From assembly GCF_004564275.1 (NCBI RefSeq), contig NZ_SPDV01000018.1, positions 7,501 to 71,500 of the forward strand: 64,000 nt of DNA, in the 5' to 3' direction. A program made the position numbers and the translations under genes. Below are positions 35,151 to 44,359 of this stretch, one piece after another. The stretch's first letter is position 1. Each line of letters begins with the position of its first letter. Below the pieces are notes generated by a model that searched no databases, was not told the origin of the DNA, and saw nothing but the letters and a program-made list of their open reading frames with translations. The stretch is from Sphingomonas parva (ex Maeng et al. 2020). Its GTDB lineage: Bacteria; Pseudomonadota; Alphaproteobacteria; Sphingomonadales; Sphingomonadaceae.

Positions 35151-37861
35151 TCGGCCTCTTCGGTCTGAAGCCGCGGCTGATGCCCGAAAGCGCTCTCGCT
35201 GGAAAGCAGCATCCGCACCCGCTCGATCGCTTCGCTGAGCGGCAACCGCCGGATCGCGACGCCGGGCGGGAAAGCCGAAAGCAGGCGCGAAGGCGTCGCG
35301 GAAGAGAGGAGGACGAAAACGCCTTTGTCGTCGCGGCGGCGGATGAGCCGTCCGAATGCCTGGGCGAGACGGGCGCGGACGACCCGATCGTCATAGGCCG
35401 TGCCGCCGCCGGCCGCGCGGCGCGCAGCGTGGAGAACGGTCGGTCGAGGCCAGGGGACGCCCTCCATCACAACCAGGCGCAGCGAATGGCCGGGCACGTC
35501 GACTCCATCGCGCAGCGCATCGGTGCCGAGCAGGGAGGCGCGCGGATCGTCGCGGAAGATGTCTACCAGGGTGCCTGTGTCGATCGGATCGACGTGCTGG
35601 GCGTAGAGCGGCAGGCCGCCGCGCGCGAGCCGGTCGGCGATGCGGGCGTGGACCGCCTTGAGGCGCTGGATGGCGGTGAACAGGCCGAGCGTCCCTCCGC
35701 CCGCGGCATCGACCAGCCGGGCATAGGCGCCGGCGAGCTGGGCGACATCGCCGCGCTTCACATCGGTGACGATCAGGACCTCGCTGTTGACCGCATAGTC
35801 GAACGGGCTGTCGGCGACGAAGCGATGCGCCGGCGCGGGCAGATGGCAGGCGCCGGTCCGCGCCTCGGCAGCGCCCCAATCCTCCGCCCCGCGCAGGGTC
35901 GCCGAGGTGACGACGACGCTGTGGGCGGGCTCCAGCACGGCGCGGGCGAGCGGACGGGTGGGATCGAGCCAGCGGCGATGGAGGCCGATGTCGAACTCGC
36001 GGCCGTCGACCCGGTCGACGGCGAGCCAGTCGACGAAATCGGGATCGGCCGGCCCCCCTAGCCGGGCGGCGAGGGCGATCCACGACTGCAGGGTCTGGGC
36101 CCGCCAGGTGAGGCCGCCGATCGCGCCCTCGATCCGCGCTCGCGCCTGGGCGTCGAGCCAGTCGGGCGCGTCCTCGAGCACCGCCTCCAGGCGCTTGCCG
36201 AGGGCGATCAACGGCCGGAGCAACCGCTCGAGCGCCTCGACCGCGGGCGCGGCGGCGCTGACGATATCGCCGTCGAGCTCGGCGATCTCCGTCTCGATGC
36301 CGTAGCCCGCGTCCTGGGCGGTGGCGCGGGCGTATGCGGTGGCACGGACGGCGGCGAGCAATTTCTCCAGCGGGCCGAGCGGCAGCCCCTCGGCAATTCG
36401 CTGCAGCCAGCCGTCGGCGGGTAGCTGCCCGGCGGCATCGACGGCCGCTTCGAGCGCCAGAGCGCCTGCCTCGTCATAGGACGCGACGTCGGTAAGCCGG
36501 GCGGCGAGACCGCGGCGCCGGCCGCGCGACTTGCCCTCGGGGCCGATCAGCCAGCGGCGGAGCTCGATCGTCTCCTGGCCGGTCAGCGCGGCGGCGAAGG
36601 TCGAATCGGCGGCGTCGAACAGATGATGGCCTTCGTCGAACACCATGCGCGTCGGCGGGTTGTCGCGGGCACGGGCGGCGTTGACCATCACCAGCGCATG
36701 GTTGGCGATGACGATGTCGGCGTCGGCGCTGGCCCGGGCGGCGCGCTCGATGAAGCATTTGCGATAATGGGGGCAGCCTGCGTAGACGCATTCGCCGCGG
36801 CGATCGGTGAGGGCGGTGGCGCCGGCGCGACGGAACAGCGAGGTTAGCCAGCCCGGGAGATCCCCGCCGACCATGTCGCCGTCCTTGGTATAGGCCGCCC
36901 AGCGCGCCACGAGCTGGGCGAGGATCGCCGCGCGCCCGCTGAAGCCGCCCTGCAGCGCGTCCTCGAGATTGAGCAGGCAGAGATAGTTCTCGCGGCCCTT
37001 GCGAACGACGATCCTGCGGCGCCGCTCCTGCGGATCCGGGAAGAGGCGGACGCCCTCGCGGTCGAGCTGGCGCTGCAGCGCCTTGGTGTAGGTCGAGATC
37101 CAGACCGCGCCGTCCGCCTGCTCCGCCCAGAGCGAGGCGGGGGCGAGATAGCCGAGCGTCTTGCCGATGCCGGTGCCGGCCTCGGCGAGCAGCATGTTGG
37201 GCGCGCCATCGATCTTGCGCGGCGCGAAGGCCGCGGCGGCGGCGGCGGCGTAGTCGCGCTGGCCCTGCCGGACCTCGGCGGCGCTGCCGACGAGTTCGGC
37301 AAGCCGCTCGACCGCCTCGAGCTCGCTGACGCGCACGCTGCGCGGCTGCGGGCGCCCGGCCCCCTCCTCCCATTCCGGAAGGCGCGAGAACAGCCAGCGC
37401 TCATCCCGCTCCGGCCTGGCGAGGGCCTGGCCGACGACCGGCGCCCAGGGCCAGTGCAGGCGCCACAGCGACTGGGCGGAGGCCCAGGCGCCTTCCCGCT
37501 CCGGCCAGTCCCCACCCATGCGTGCGACAAGGGCGCCGGCCGCCTCCTGCAGGAACGGTGCCGCCTCGGCGTCGCTCTCCGGTGCGGCGAGGCCGAGCGC
37601 GTCGGCAAAGCCCTTCGCCGTCGGCACCGCGAAGCGCGCAGGATGGACGAAGGCGAAGAGCTCGAGCAGATCGAGCCCGGAGAGCTCGGGATAGCCGAGA
37701 CGCTGGCCGATCAGCGGCGCGTTCAGCATGATCATCGGCGTCTCGGCCGCCCGGGCGATCGCCTCGCCCCGGCCGAGCGCGCGCACCTCCCCGTCGGGCG
37801 TGGCCAGCCAGATCCCGCCGTGGGTGGCGTGCAGCGCCGGATAAGGGAAGGGAGAGGTCAT
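35147..37861 (-). CDS. DinG/YoaA-like ATP-dependent DNA helicase
   Basis: A 904-aa superfamily 2 helicase of the XPD-like group. Walker A AEAGTGIGKT near 230, motif Ia ISTYTKALQRQL, and DEGHHLFDAAD (motif II, DEGH) near 410. Four cysteines in the region GECVYAGCPHYRKCF (~355-368) plus NYLCLLNLEDA upstream indicate an Fe-S cluster. Motifs V/VI: SLLGTDALRDGVDVPGHSLRLV and AQAFGRLIRRRDDKG. The first ~200 residues are an extra N-terminal domain seen in alphaproteobacterial versions. It likely removes replication roadblocks or R-loops. It is coupled to the SixA-like phosphatase. Confidence 0.92.
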   Translation of the reverse strand: MTSPFPYPALHATHGGIWLATPDGEVRALGRGEAIARAAETPMIMLNAPLIGQRLGYPELSGLDLLELFAFVHPARFAVPTAKGFADALGLAAPESDAEAAPFLQEAAGALVARMGGDWPEREGAWASAQSLWRLHWPWAPVVGQALARPERDERWLFSRLPEWEEGAGRPQPRSVRVSELEAVERLAELVGSAAEVRQGQRDYAAAAAAAFAPRKIDGAPNMLLAEAGTGIGKTLGYLAPASLWAEQADGAVWISTYTKALQRQLDREGVRLFPDPQERRRRIVVRKGRENYLCLLNLEDALQGGFSGRAAILAQLVARWAAYTKDGDMVGGDLPGWLTSLFRRAGATALTDRRGECVYAGCPHYRKCFIERAARASADADIVIANHALVMVNAARARDNPPTRMVFDEGHHLFDAADSTFAAALTGQETIELRRWLIGPEGKSRGRRRGLAARLTDVASYDEAGALALEAAVDAAGQLPADGWLQRIAEGLPLGPLEKLLAAVRATAYARATAQDAGYGIETEIAELDGDIVSAAAPAVEALERLLRPLIALGKRLEAVLEDAPDWLDAQARARIEGAIGGLTWRAQTLQSWIALAARLGGPADPDFVDWLAVDRVDGREFDIGLHRRWLDPTRPLARAVLEPAHSVVVTSATLRGAEDWGAAEARTGACHLPAPAHRFVADSPFDYAVNSEVLIVTDVKRGDVAQLAGAYARLVDAAGGGTLGLFTAIQRLKAVHARIADRLARGGLPLYAQHVDPIDTGTLVDIFRDDPRASLLGTDALRDGVDVPGHSLRLVVMEGVPWPRPTVLHAARRAAGGGTAYDDRVVRARLAQAFGRLIRRRDDKGVFVLLSSATPSRLLSAFPPGVAIRRLPLSEAIERVRMLLSSESAFGHQPRLQTEEAE

Positions 37862-38013
37862 GGGTCTGCTTAGCCGAGATGGGAACGAAACGGCAACGAG
37901 GAAGGCGGACGACTCGCGGGAGGCAAGCGTAGGCAGGCGCGGTTGAACGGCGGCTGGCCAAGGGCCAGAGGAAGAACCTTGCGCGGCGGCGGTGAAGGGG
38001 CGAAGAGCGGCGC

Positions 38014-39636
38014 ATGCCGACCCATGAAATTCCTGCCGCGCTGCGCGAAGCCGCGCTCGTCTCCAAGGCCTGGCCGTATGAGGAAGCGCGCAAGCTGCTG
38101 AAGCGCTACCCGAACGGCCCGGACAAGGGCGAGATCGTGTTCGAGACGGGTTATGGGCCGTCGGGCCTGCCGCACCTCGGCACCTTTCAGGAGGTTGCCC
38201 GGACTTTGATGGTCCGCCACGCTCTGGCGGAGATGGTCGACTGGCCGAGCCGGCTGATCGCCTTTTCGGACGACATGGACGGCATGCGCAAGGTGCCGCC
38301 GGGCGTGCCCCACCAGGACATGATGCACGACCATCTCGACCAGCCGCTGTCGCGCGTGCCGGATCCGTACGGCTGCGGCCACGACAGCTATGCGGCGCAC
38401 AACAACACTCTGCTGCGCCAATTCCTCGACCGCTTCGGCTTCGATTATGAGTTTCTCTCCTCGGCCGATTGCTACGGTTCGGGCCGGTTCGACGAGGCGC
38501 TGCGCCAGGTGCTGCGCAAGTACGGCGAGATCATGGACGTGATGCTGCCGACGCTGAGGGAAGAGCGGCGCAAGACCTATTCGCCGGTGCTCCCCGTCAG
38601 CGCCGTCTCGGGCAAGGTGCTGCAGGTGGCGATCGAGGTGGTCGATCCCGAGGCGGGCCTGGTTCGCTACGTCGAGCCGGAGACGGGAGAAACCGTGGAG
38701 CAGTCGATCCTCGGCGGCGGCGCCAAGCTGCAGTGGAAGGTCGATTGGGCGATGCGCTGGTACGCGCTCGGCGTCGATTACGAGATGGCCGGCAAGGATC
38801 TGATCGATTCGGTCGTGCAGAGCTCAAAGATCGTGCGGATCCTCGGTGCCCGTCCGCCCGAGGGCTTCAACTACGAATTGTTCCTCGATGAGAATGGCGA
38901 GAAGATCTCGAAGACGAAGGGCAATGGCGTCACCATCGACGAATGGCTGACCTATGCGCCGCCCGAAAGCCTCGCCTTCTACATCTATCGCGAGCCCAAG
39001 AAGGCCAAGCAGCTGAGTTTCGGCGTGATCCCCCGCGCGGTCGACGAATATTACCAGTTCCTCGCCACCTATCCGACCCAGGAATGGGACAAGCGGCTCG
39101 GCAATCCGGTCCACCACGTCCATGGCGGCAACGTGCCGGAGGAGAAGCTGCCGATCAGCTTCGCCTTGCTCCTGAACATCGCCAGCCTGCCCGGCGTCGG
39201 CGATCGCGAGACGGTCTGGAGTTTCCTCAGCCGCTACAATCCGGGCCTCAGCGCCGAGGCCAGTCCGGCGCTCGACCGGCTCGTCGGCTATGCAGTGGAA
39301 TATGGCTGCAGGTTCGTGGCGCCATCGCTGCGGCGGCGCGCGCCGACGGCGGCCGAGATGCCCGCGCTGCAGGAGCTCGACGCGCTGCTCGCCGCGCACG
39401 AGGCGGCGAGCCGCGAGGACGCGGCAGGCGAGGAGGATCCGGCGGTGGTGCTGCAGAACCACGTCTACGAGATCGGCAAGGCGCATTATGGGAAGGAGGG
39501 CCTGCGCGACTGGTTCAAGGTCCTCTACGAGACCCTGCTCGGCAGCGAGCAGGGACCGCGCATGGGCAGCTTCTTCGCGCTCTACGGCGTCGAGAACAGC
39601 CGCAGGCTGATCCGTGAGGCGCTGGCGGCGCGATGA
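38014..39636 (+). CDS. lysK: lysyl-tRNA synthetase, class I
   Basis: A 540-aa class I LysRS, the form used by archaea, spirochaetes and many alphaproteobacteria in place of the class II LysS. Signature motifs: GPSGLPHLGT (HIGH-like, ~48) and KISKTKGNG (KMSKS, ~297). FSDDMDGMRKVP, VDWAMRWYALGVDYEMAGKDL and FGVIPRAVDEYYQFL are family-specific, and the C-terminal helical domain (~400-540) is complete. Gene stands alone, divergent from the helicase. Confidence 0.96.
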   Translation: MPTHEIPAALREAALVSKAWPYEEARKLLKRYPNGPDKGEIVFETGYGPSGLPHLGTFQEVARTLMVRHALAEMVDWPSRLIAFSDDMDGMRKVPPGVPHQDMMHDHLDQPLSRVPDPYGCGHDSYAAHNNTLLRQFLDRFGFDYEFLSSADCYGSGRFDEALRQVLRKYGEIMDVMLPTLREERRKTYSPVLPVSAVSGKVLQVAIEVVDPEAGLVRYVEPETGETVEQSILGGGAKLQWKVDWAMRWYALGVDYEMAGKDLIDSVVQSSKIVRILGARPPEGFNYELFLDENGEKISKTKGNGVTIDEWLTYAPPESLAFYIYREPKKAKQLSFGVIPRAVDEYYQFLATYPTQEWDKRLGNPVHHVHGGNVPEEKLPISFALLLNIASLPGVGDRETVWSFLSRYNPGLSAEASPALDRLVGYAVEYGCRFVAPSLRRRAPTAAEMPALQELDALLAAHEAASREDAAGEEDPAVVLQNHVYEIGKAHYGKEGLRDWFKVLYETLLGSEQGPRMGSFFALYGVENSRRLIREALAAR

Positions 39637-39853
39637 AGGTGGCGCAGGAGCCGATGGCGCTCCGGCCGCTGCCTTTTTGCGTGAATAGGCGGAGAATAGG
39701 CTAAATCGATGGGCGGGCGCCGCGGATGTCTCCGCCGGAGCTGGCCGGCCGACATCGCGCCTTGTAAAAGCACGAAAAAAACGCCAGGTTCGGCATGCGG
39801 CGGCGGGGGCGCGGTTCGCGACTGGGTCCATCGAGCACAGGCGCATTCCCCTG

Positions 39854-41758
39854 ATGAATTTTTTCCTGCTTTCCCGCCTGAACCAGCGCGCCGTGCGGCG
39901 CTGGCTCGGCGGCACGACCGGCTTGGCCGCAGCCCTGCTCCTCTCCGCCTACGCCTGGATCGCCTTCAGTCCTGTCCTGGAGCTGGACGATCCCGCGGTG
40001 GCGCGGCCGTCCCTCGTGCTTCTGACCGCCCAGGGCGAGCCTTTCGCACGTCGCGGCGATTATCGCGAGGCGCCGGTGGCTGCGGGAAGCCTCCCGGCCC
40101 GGGTCACGGCACCGTTCGTGGCGATCGAGGATCGGCGCTTTTACGTGCATGGCGGCATCGACCTGCGCGGCACCGCGCGCGCCGCGCTGGCCAATGTGCG
40201 GGCAGGCGGCGTCGAGCAGGGTGGCAGCACGATCACCCAGCAGCTCGCCAAGATGGCGTTCGTCGGCAGTGACCGCAGCTTCGCCCGCAAGCTGAAGGAA
40301 GCCACGATCGCGCTGAGGCTCGAGCGGCACTACAGCAAGGACGAGATCCTCGCCGCGTATCTCAATCGCGCCTATTTCGGCGACGGCGTCTACGGCATCG
40401 GCGCGGCCGCGCGGCACTATTTCGGCAAGGATGCCGCCGCGCTCGAGCTCGGCGAGGCGGCGATGCTGGCCGGAATCGTCAACGCGCCCTCGCGGCTGGC
40501 GCCGACGCTGCACCTCGAGGCGGCGCAGCGGCGGACGCGAACCGTACTTGCGGCCATGGCATCGGCCGGCATGCTGGCGCCCGGCGAGGCCGCGAGCGTC
40601 CCGCTTGCGCAGCCCCTCCCGGCCCTGGCCCCGGTTTCCGGCGCCGGCTGGTTCGCCGATTGGGTGGAGCCGCAGGTCCGCGGCTCGCTCGGTGCGGGGA
40701 CCGGGCGCGTTGACGTGCCGACGACGCTCGACGGCCGGCTCCAGCGCCAGGCGGAAGCCGCCGTCGCGGCCGTGCTGAAGGCGGGCAAGAGCGAAACGCG
40801 GCAGGCGGCATTGATCGCGATGCGGCCGGACGGCTCGGTCGCGGCGATGGTCGGCGGCCGGGACTATGGGCGATCCCAGTTCAACCGCGCGGTCCAGGCC
40901 GAGCGGCAGCCCGGCTCCGCGTTCAAATTGTTCGTCTACCTTGCCGCACTCCGCGCCGGCGCCGAGCCCGAGATGCTGGTCGAGGACCGGCCGCTGAAGG
41001 TCGCCGGCTGGTCGCCGAAGAACTTCAGCAACCGCTACCACGGCCCGATCACGCTGACCCGCGCCTTCGCCGATTCGAGCAACGTCGCGGCGGTGCGCCT
41101 GTCCGAGCAGGTCGGCCGCGATGCCGTCATCCAGGCGGCCCACGATCTCGGCCTCAGAGGCGAGATGAAGGCGGTGCCGAGCCTGGCGCTCGGCGCCTCG
41201 ACGACGACCCTGATCGACCTGACCTCGGCCTATGCAGGCGTCGCCTCGGGCGTTTACCCGATCGTGCCGCACGGCCTGGCGAGTGCGCCGGACGGCTTCG
41301 CGGCGTCGATGGCGCCGGCCCGGGCCGCGCTGTCCTATCACGAGCGCGCGGCGCTGCTGCAGCTGCTCAGCGCCGCTGTGGAGACCGGCACGGGCAAGGC
41401 CGCGCGGCTGCCGATCCCGGCGTTCGGCAAGACCGGGACGACCCAGAATTCGCGCGATGCGTGGTTCATTGGCTTTGCCGGCGACCTGATTGTCGGCGTC
41501 TGGGTCGGCAACGACGACGAGACGCCGATGAAGGGCGTGACCGGCGGCGGCGCGCCGGCACGGATCTGGCGCGCGTTCATGACCGAGGCGCTCGGCCAGG
41601 AGATCGCCGCCGAGGCCGCCCGCCAGGCGGAGGAAGCGGCACGCGCCGCACGGGAGGCGCAAGAGGAAGAGGAAAGGTGGCGCGAGGAACGGGAGGAGCG
41701 GGCGCCGGGCTGGCTCGACCGCGTGTTCGGCGGCCGCATGCGCGACTGGTTCAGCTGA
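39854..41758 (+). CDS. bifunctional penicillin-binding protein (PBP1A-like)
   Basis: Polymerises and cross-links peptidoglycan at the inner membrane. 634 aa. One N-terminal transmembrane helix (~20-42); glycosyltransferase domain with IEDRRFYVHGGIDLRG (~90) and QGGSTITQQLAKMAF, then LAAYLNRAYFGDGVYGIGAAA. Transpeptidase motifs: S-x-x-K in PGSAFKLF (~355), S-x-N in DSSNVAA (~407), K-T-G in FGKTGTTQNSRDAWF (~525). The protein is shorter than classical PBP1A; no OB domain is evident. The C-terminus is a charged coiled stretch (AEAARQAEEAARAAREAQEE) of unknown role. Confidence 0.93.
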   Translation: MNFFLLSRLNQRAVRRWLGGTTGLAAALLLSAYAWIAFSPVLELDDPAVARPSLVLLTAQGEPFARRGDYREAPVAAGSLPARVTAPFVAIEDRRFYVHGGIDLRGTARAALANVRAGGVEQGGSTITQQLAKMAFVGSDRSFARKLKEATIALRLERHYSKDEILAAYLNRAYFGDGVYGIGAAARHYFGKDAAALELGEAAMLAGIVNAPSRLAPTLHLEAAQRRTRTVLAAMASAGMLAPGEAASVPLAQPLPALAPVSGAGWFADWVEPQVRGSLGAGTGRVDVPTTLDGRLQRQAEAAVAAVLKAGKSETRQAALIAMRPDGSVAAMVGGRDYGRSQFNRAVQAERQPGSAFKLFVYLAALRAGAEPEMLVEDRPLKVAGWSPKNFSNRYHGPITLTRAFADSSNVAAVRLSEQVGRDAVIQAAHDLGLRGEMKAVPSLALGASTTTLIDLTSAYAGVASGVYPIVPHGLASAPDGFAASMAPARAALSYHERAALLQLLSAAVETGTGKAARLPIPAFGKTGTTQNSRDAWFIGFAGDLIVGVWVGNDDETPMKGVTGGGAPARIWRAFMTEALGQEIAAEAARQAEEAARAAREAQEEEERWREEREERAPGWLDRVFGGRMRDWFS

Positions 41759-41814
41759 TCCCGCGGGCACTTAAAGGGGGAAGCCTCCAGCTCGCGCGAT
41801 CGTGCTCTCCGGGA

Positions 41815-42135
41815 TCAGCAGCCTCCTAGCGGGAGCATGAATGAGCCCTTCATGCCCTTTCGTTCCTGGACCAGGCGGGAGATGTCCGCCGGCGTGAGGG
41901 CGCAATTGCGGCCGTCCGCCATGGTGATATCAACGCCGGTGAGATCGGCCGCGGCACATTTCACCAGCAGCCGCTCGCTCGGCGCGAGGCTCTCCGGCTT
42001 CGCCGAATCGCATTTTCCGTCCTTGCTGGTGAAGGTGACCGTCATCGACGCTTTCGACTGGTTCTGCAGCGCCAGCGGCAGCGTATCGTTGCAGCCGGCA
42101 AGGAGGACGAGCGGTAGGGCAAGCAAGATGCGCAC
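41815..42135 (-). CDS. small hypothetical lipoprotein
   Basis: A 106-aa protein starting with GTG at 42135, with a short lipoprotein signal and lipobox LLAGC (Cys15). The mature part has three more cysteines (KCDSAK, LVKCAA, RNCALT) and a final GGC. I do not recognise a family. It lies in a tail-to-tail arrangement with the penicillin-binding protein gene. Confidence 0.75.
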   Translation of the reverse strand: MRILLALPLVLLAGCNDTLPLALQNQSKASMTVTFTSKDGKCDSAKPESLAPSERLLVKCAAADLTGVDITMADGRNCALTPADISRLVQERKGMKGSFMLPLGGC

Positions 42136-42270
42136 GGGCGTGGTCCTGGCGTTGTGTAGGCAGGTCCATAGCGGGCAGGAAAGCGCGGGAGAAGCTCGAG
42201 CCGCCGCGGTTGCCGAGCGGAACGCCTGGCGAGCCGCTCAAGCGACGCTCTCGATCGGAATGGCCCCGCG

Positions 42271-43428
42271 TCACCCTCGGCGGCGGCGCTCCATCGATCC
42301 CTCGACCTTTACCTCGGCGGCGATCCGGTCCGCTTCGGCGGCGGAAAGGCCGCTGCGCAGCAGCGCCTCGGCCAGCGCGCGCTCCGCCGGCACCGCGACG
42401 TGCGGCGCGACGCCGTCGCCTTCCCAGCCCTTGCCGGTGTCGGGATCGTAGGTGCGGCCGACGGGCACGAAGGCGGCGAAGCGGCGGCCGATCGGTCTCA
42501 GCCCGCCGTAATGGCCGGCACCGCCGGTCGATGTGCCGATCAGCGTGGCGCGGCCGCTGCGCTTCATCGCCAGAGCGAAATGCTCGGCTGCGGAGGCGGT
42601 GAAGCCGGAGGTGAGGACGAACACCCTGGCGTCGAACAGGCGCGTCTCGGACGGATGCGGAATGGCACGGTGGACGCGGCGGACGATGTCGTCGCCGGCG
42701 ACTTCGCGGGTGAGCGTCGGGCTGTCGTCGAGCGGGCCGCCGCGGCCCGCCTCGACGGCCGCGCGGGTGTCCATCGTCACCAGCGGCGTCGGCTTGGCGA
42801 AGAGATAGGGGAAGATCGCATCCATCTGATCGAGGCCTCCGCCGCCATGGGTGCGGATGTCGAAGATCAGGGTCTCCGCCTCGGCATGGTCGGCCATGAA
42901 GGCTTGCGCCGCCTTGGTCACCGCCTCGTCGCGCGGGAAGCCGGTGAAGCGGATGTAGGCGATGCCGGGTGCAAGCCAGCGTTGCTCCTCGATCGCCTGG
43001 GTCGGGCGACGCGGCGCCGGCGCACCGGCGGGGCCGCCGGCGAGCGCGGGGCGCCGGATCGAGACCGGCCCGCCGCCTTCCGGTACGCGGGCGACGTGCA
43101 GGCGGAGGTGGTTGTCCGGCGAGACGGCGCGCAGATCGGCGCTCACCCGCTCGGCGAAGGCGCCGGCGGTGCCGAGGCCGTCATAGGCGCCCGCCGCAGT
43201 CTTCTCGCGCAGCGTCGCGGCGTAATTTCGGGCGATTTCGGGAAAGACGTAATTCTCCTCGAGAGTGCGCGCGAGGTCCAGCGCTGCGCCGCGGGCCTCC
43301 TCCGCGGCAATCGGGGAGGCGGGATCGTCGGAGGCGGGCGCGGGGGCGGCCGGGGCGGGGGCCCCGCTTTGGGCGAGGGCGGTGACCGAAAGGGCTGCCC
43401 CGACCAGCGCCCCGACTGCGAATCTCAT
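42271..43428 (-). CDS. S41 family serine peptidase
   Basis: A 385-aa secreted tail-specific-protease relative of the IRBP-like group. ATG at 43428 follows GGGAGTG; signal peptide MRFAVGALVGAALSVTALAQ, then an Ala/Pro linker (~20-40). Helical N-terminal domain LARTLEENYVFPEIARNYAATL; catalytic core has LIFDIRTHGGGGLDQM and the serine region VFVLTSGFTASAAEHFALAMK, with GTSTGGAGHYGGLRPIG after it. No PDZ domain. C-terminal tail is basic (SMERRRRG). Substrate unknown. Confidence 0.9.
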   Translation of the reverse strand: MRFAVGALVGAALSVTALAQSGAPAPAAPAPASDDPASPIAAEEARGAALDLARTLEENYVFPEIARNYAATLREKTAAGAYDGLGTAGAFAERVSADLRAVSPDNHLRLHVARVPEGGGPVSIRRPALAGGPAGAPAPRRPTQAIEEQRWLAPGIAYIRFTGFPRDEAVTKAAQAFMADHAEAETLIFDIRTHGGGGLDQMDAIFPYLFAKPTPLVTMDTRAAVEAGRGGPLDDSPTLTREVAGDDIVRRVHRAIPHPSETRLFDARVFVLTSGFTASAAEHFALAMKRSGRATLIGTSTGGAGHYGGLRPIGRRFAAFVPVGRTYDPDTGKGWEGDGVAPHVAVPAERALAEALLRSGLSAAEADRIAAEVKVEGSMERRRRG

Positions 43429-43706
43429 GCTCTCACTCCCGCAATTGGCGAATGCGGACGGGGTGGCAGCATCGAGGCCGCAGGTGGAGCGGGGATCTAC
43501 GAAGCCGGCGATGGGCTCGACGAACGGCGGGGACGGCAGCGGGGCGGACGATACGCTCGCCGCGACAGCCGCGCCAAATATGTGTCCCCGTTTTGAGGCG
43601 GCAGGCGTGTCGGCCACGAAATATCAATCATCGGACGGCACCCACGTCGGGCTGGAAGCACCGGCGAGCAGTCGCGAGGGGGCGGCGCAGGGGGAGACGA
43701 CAGGAG

Positions 43707-44222
43707 ATGATGAACGCGATCCTGATGCTGGCGGCGCTGTCGCCGGACGCGGCGGCTTCCTTGCCCCGGCCGGCGATCGGCCCTGAGTTGCGGGCGACGA
43801 ACTGCGCGGTCGCCGACGAGCGCAAGCGGCTCCTTCGCGAGGGCGAAGCGGCCCTCGAAGCCGCCAAACCGCTGATGGAGGACGCCACCCGCCGGATGGA
43901 AGCGCGGGCCCATGCCGTCGGCGATCAGCTGATCGCGCGCGGCGTCTGGACCGAGACGGACCGCGCCCGGTTCAGCCTGGCGATGTTGGGACGACCCGAG
44001 TTCAAGGCCCATCTCGCCGAAGTGACATCGATCCTCGACGCGATGATGCGATCGGTCGACACGCTGGCGGCCGCGCCGAAAGACGAGGCGCTGAGCTGCC
44101 GCGTGATGCTGGACATGCTCGGCCAAGTCGATCGGAGCGCGGCTGCCGCCGACGACGGCTGGCGGATCATCGAACATTATTATGCCGAGGAGGCGCAGCG
44201 CCTCGGCGTGTCGCTGAACTAA
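43707..44222 (+). CDS. hypothetical secreted helical protein
   Basis: About 171 aa; two adjacent ATGs (43707, 43710) follow CAGGAG. Residues 1-18 (MMNAILMLAALSPDAAAS) resemble a weak signal peptide. The body is predicted mostly helical with charged heptad-like stretches (RKRLLREGEAALEAAKPLMEDATRRMEARAHAV) and two cysteines (TNCAV, LSCRVM). I do not recognise a family. The 278-bp gap upstream, between it and the divergent S41 peptidase, has no other gene I can support. Confidence 0.65.
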   Translation: MMNAILMLAALSPDAAASLPRPAIGPELRATNCAVADERKRLLREGEAALEAAKPLMEDATRRMEARAHAVGDQLIARGVWTETDRARFSLAMLGRPEFKAHLAEVTSILDAMMRSVDTLAAAPKDEALSCRVMLDMLGQVDRSAAAADDGWRIIEHYYAEEAQRLGVSLN

Positions 44223-44308
44223 GGCAGGTGAATAGGGATCGACGGGCGCGGAGGGGCAAGCTTCCGCAGATTGCGTCGCGTCCTTCTGCCCTGCTTCCGG
44301 TCTCTTAA

Positions 44309-44340
44309 CCCCTTCCACCACCGCTCGGTGGAGGAAGGGG
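44309..44340 (-). terminator. long hairpin, probable terminator of the inositol operon
   Basis: Arms CCCCTTCC-A-CCACCG and CGGTGG-A-GGAAGGGG pair over 14 bp with one A-A mismatch and a 2-nt centre. Read leftward it is followed by TTAAGAG, a weak U-tract. It lies 20 bp past the ino1 stop and could also serve the gene ending at 44222. Confidence 0.5.
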
Positions 44341-44359
44341 AGAGAAGAGGAGCCCGCGA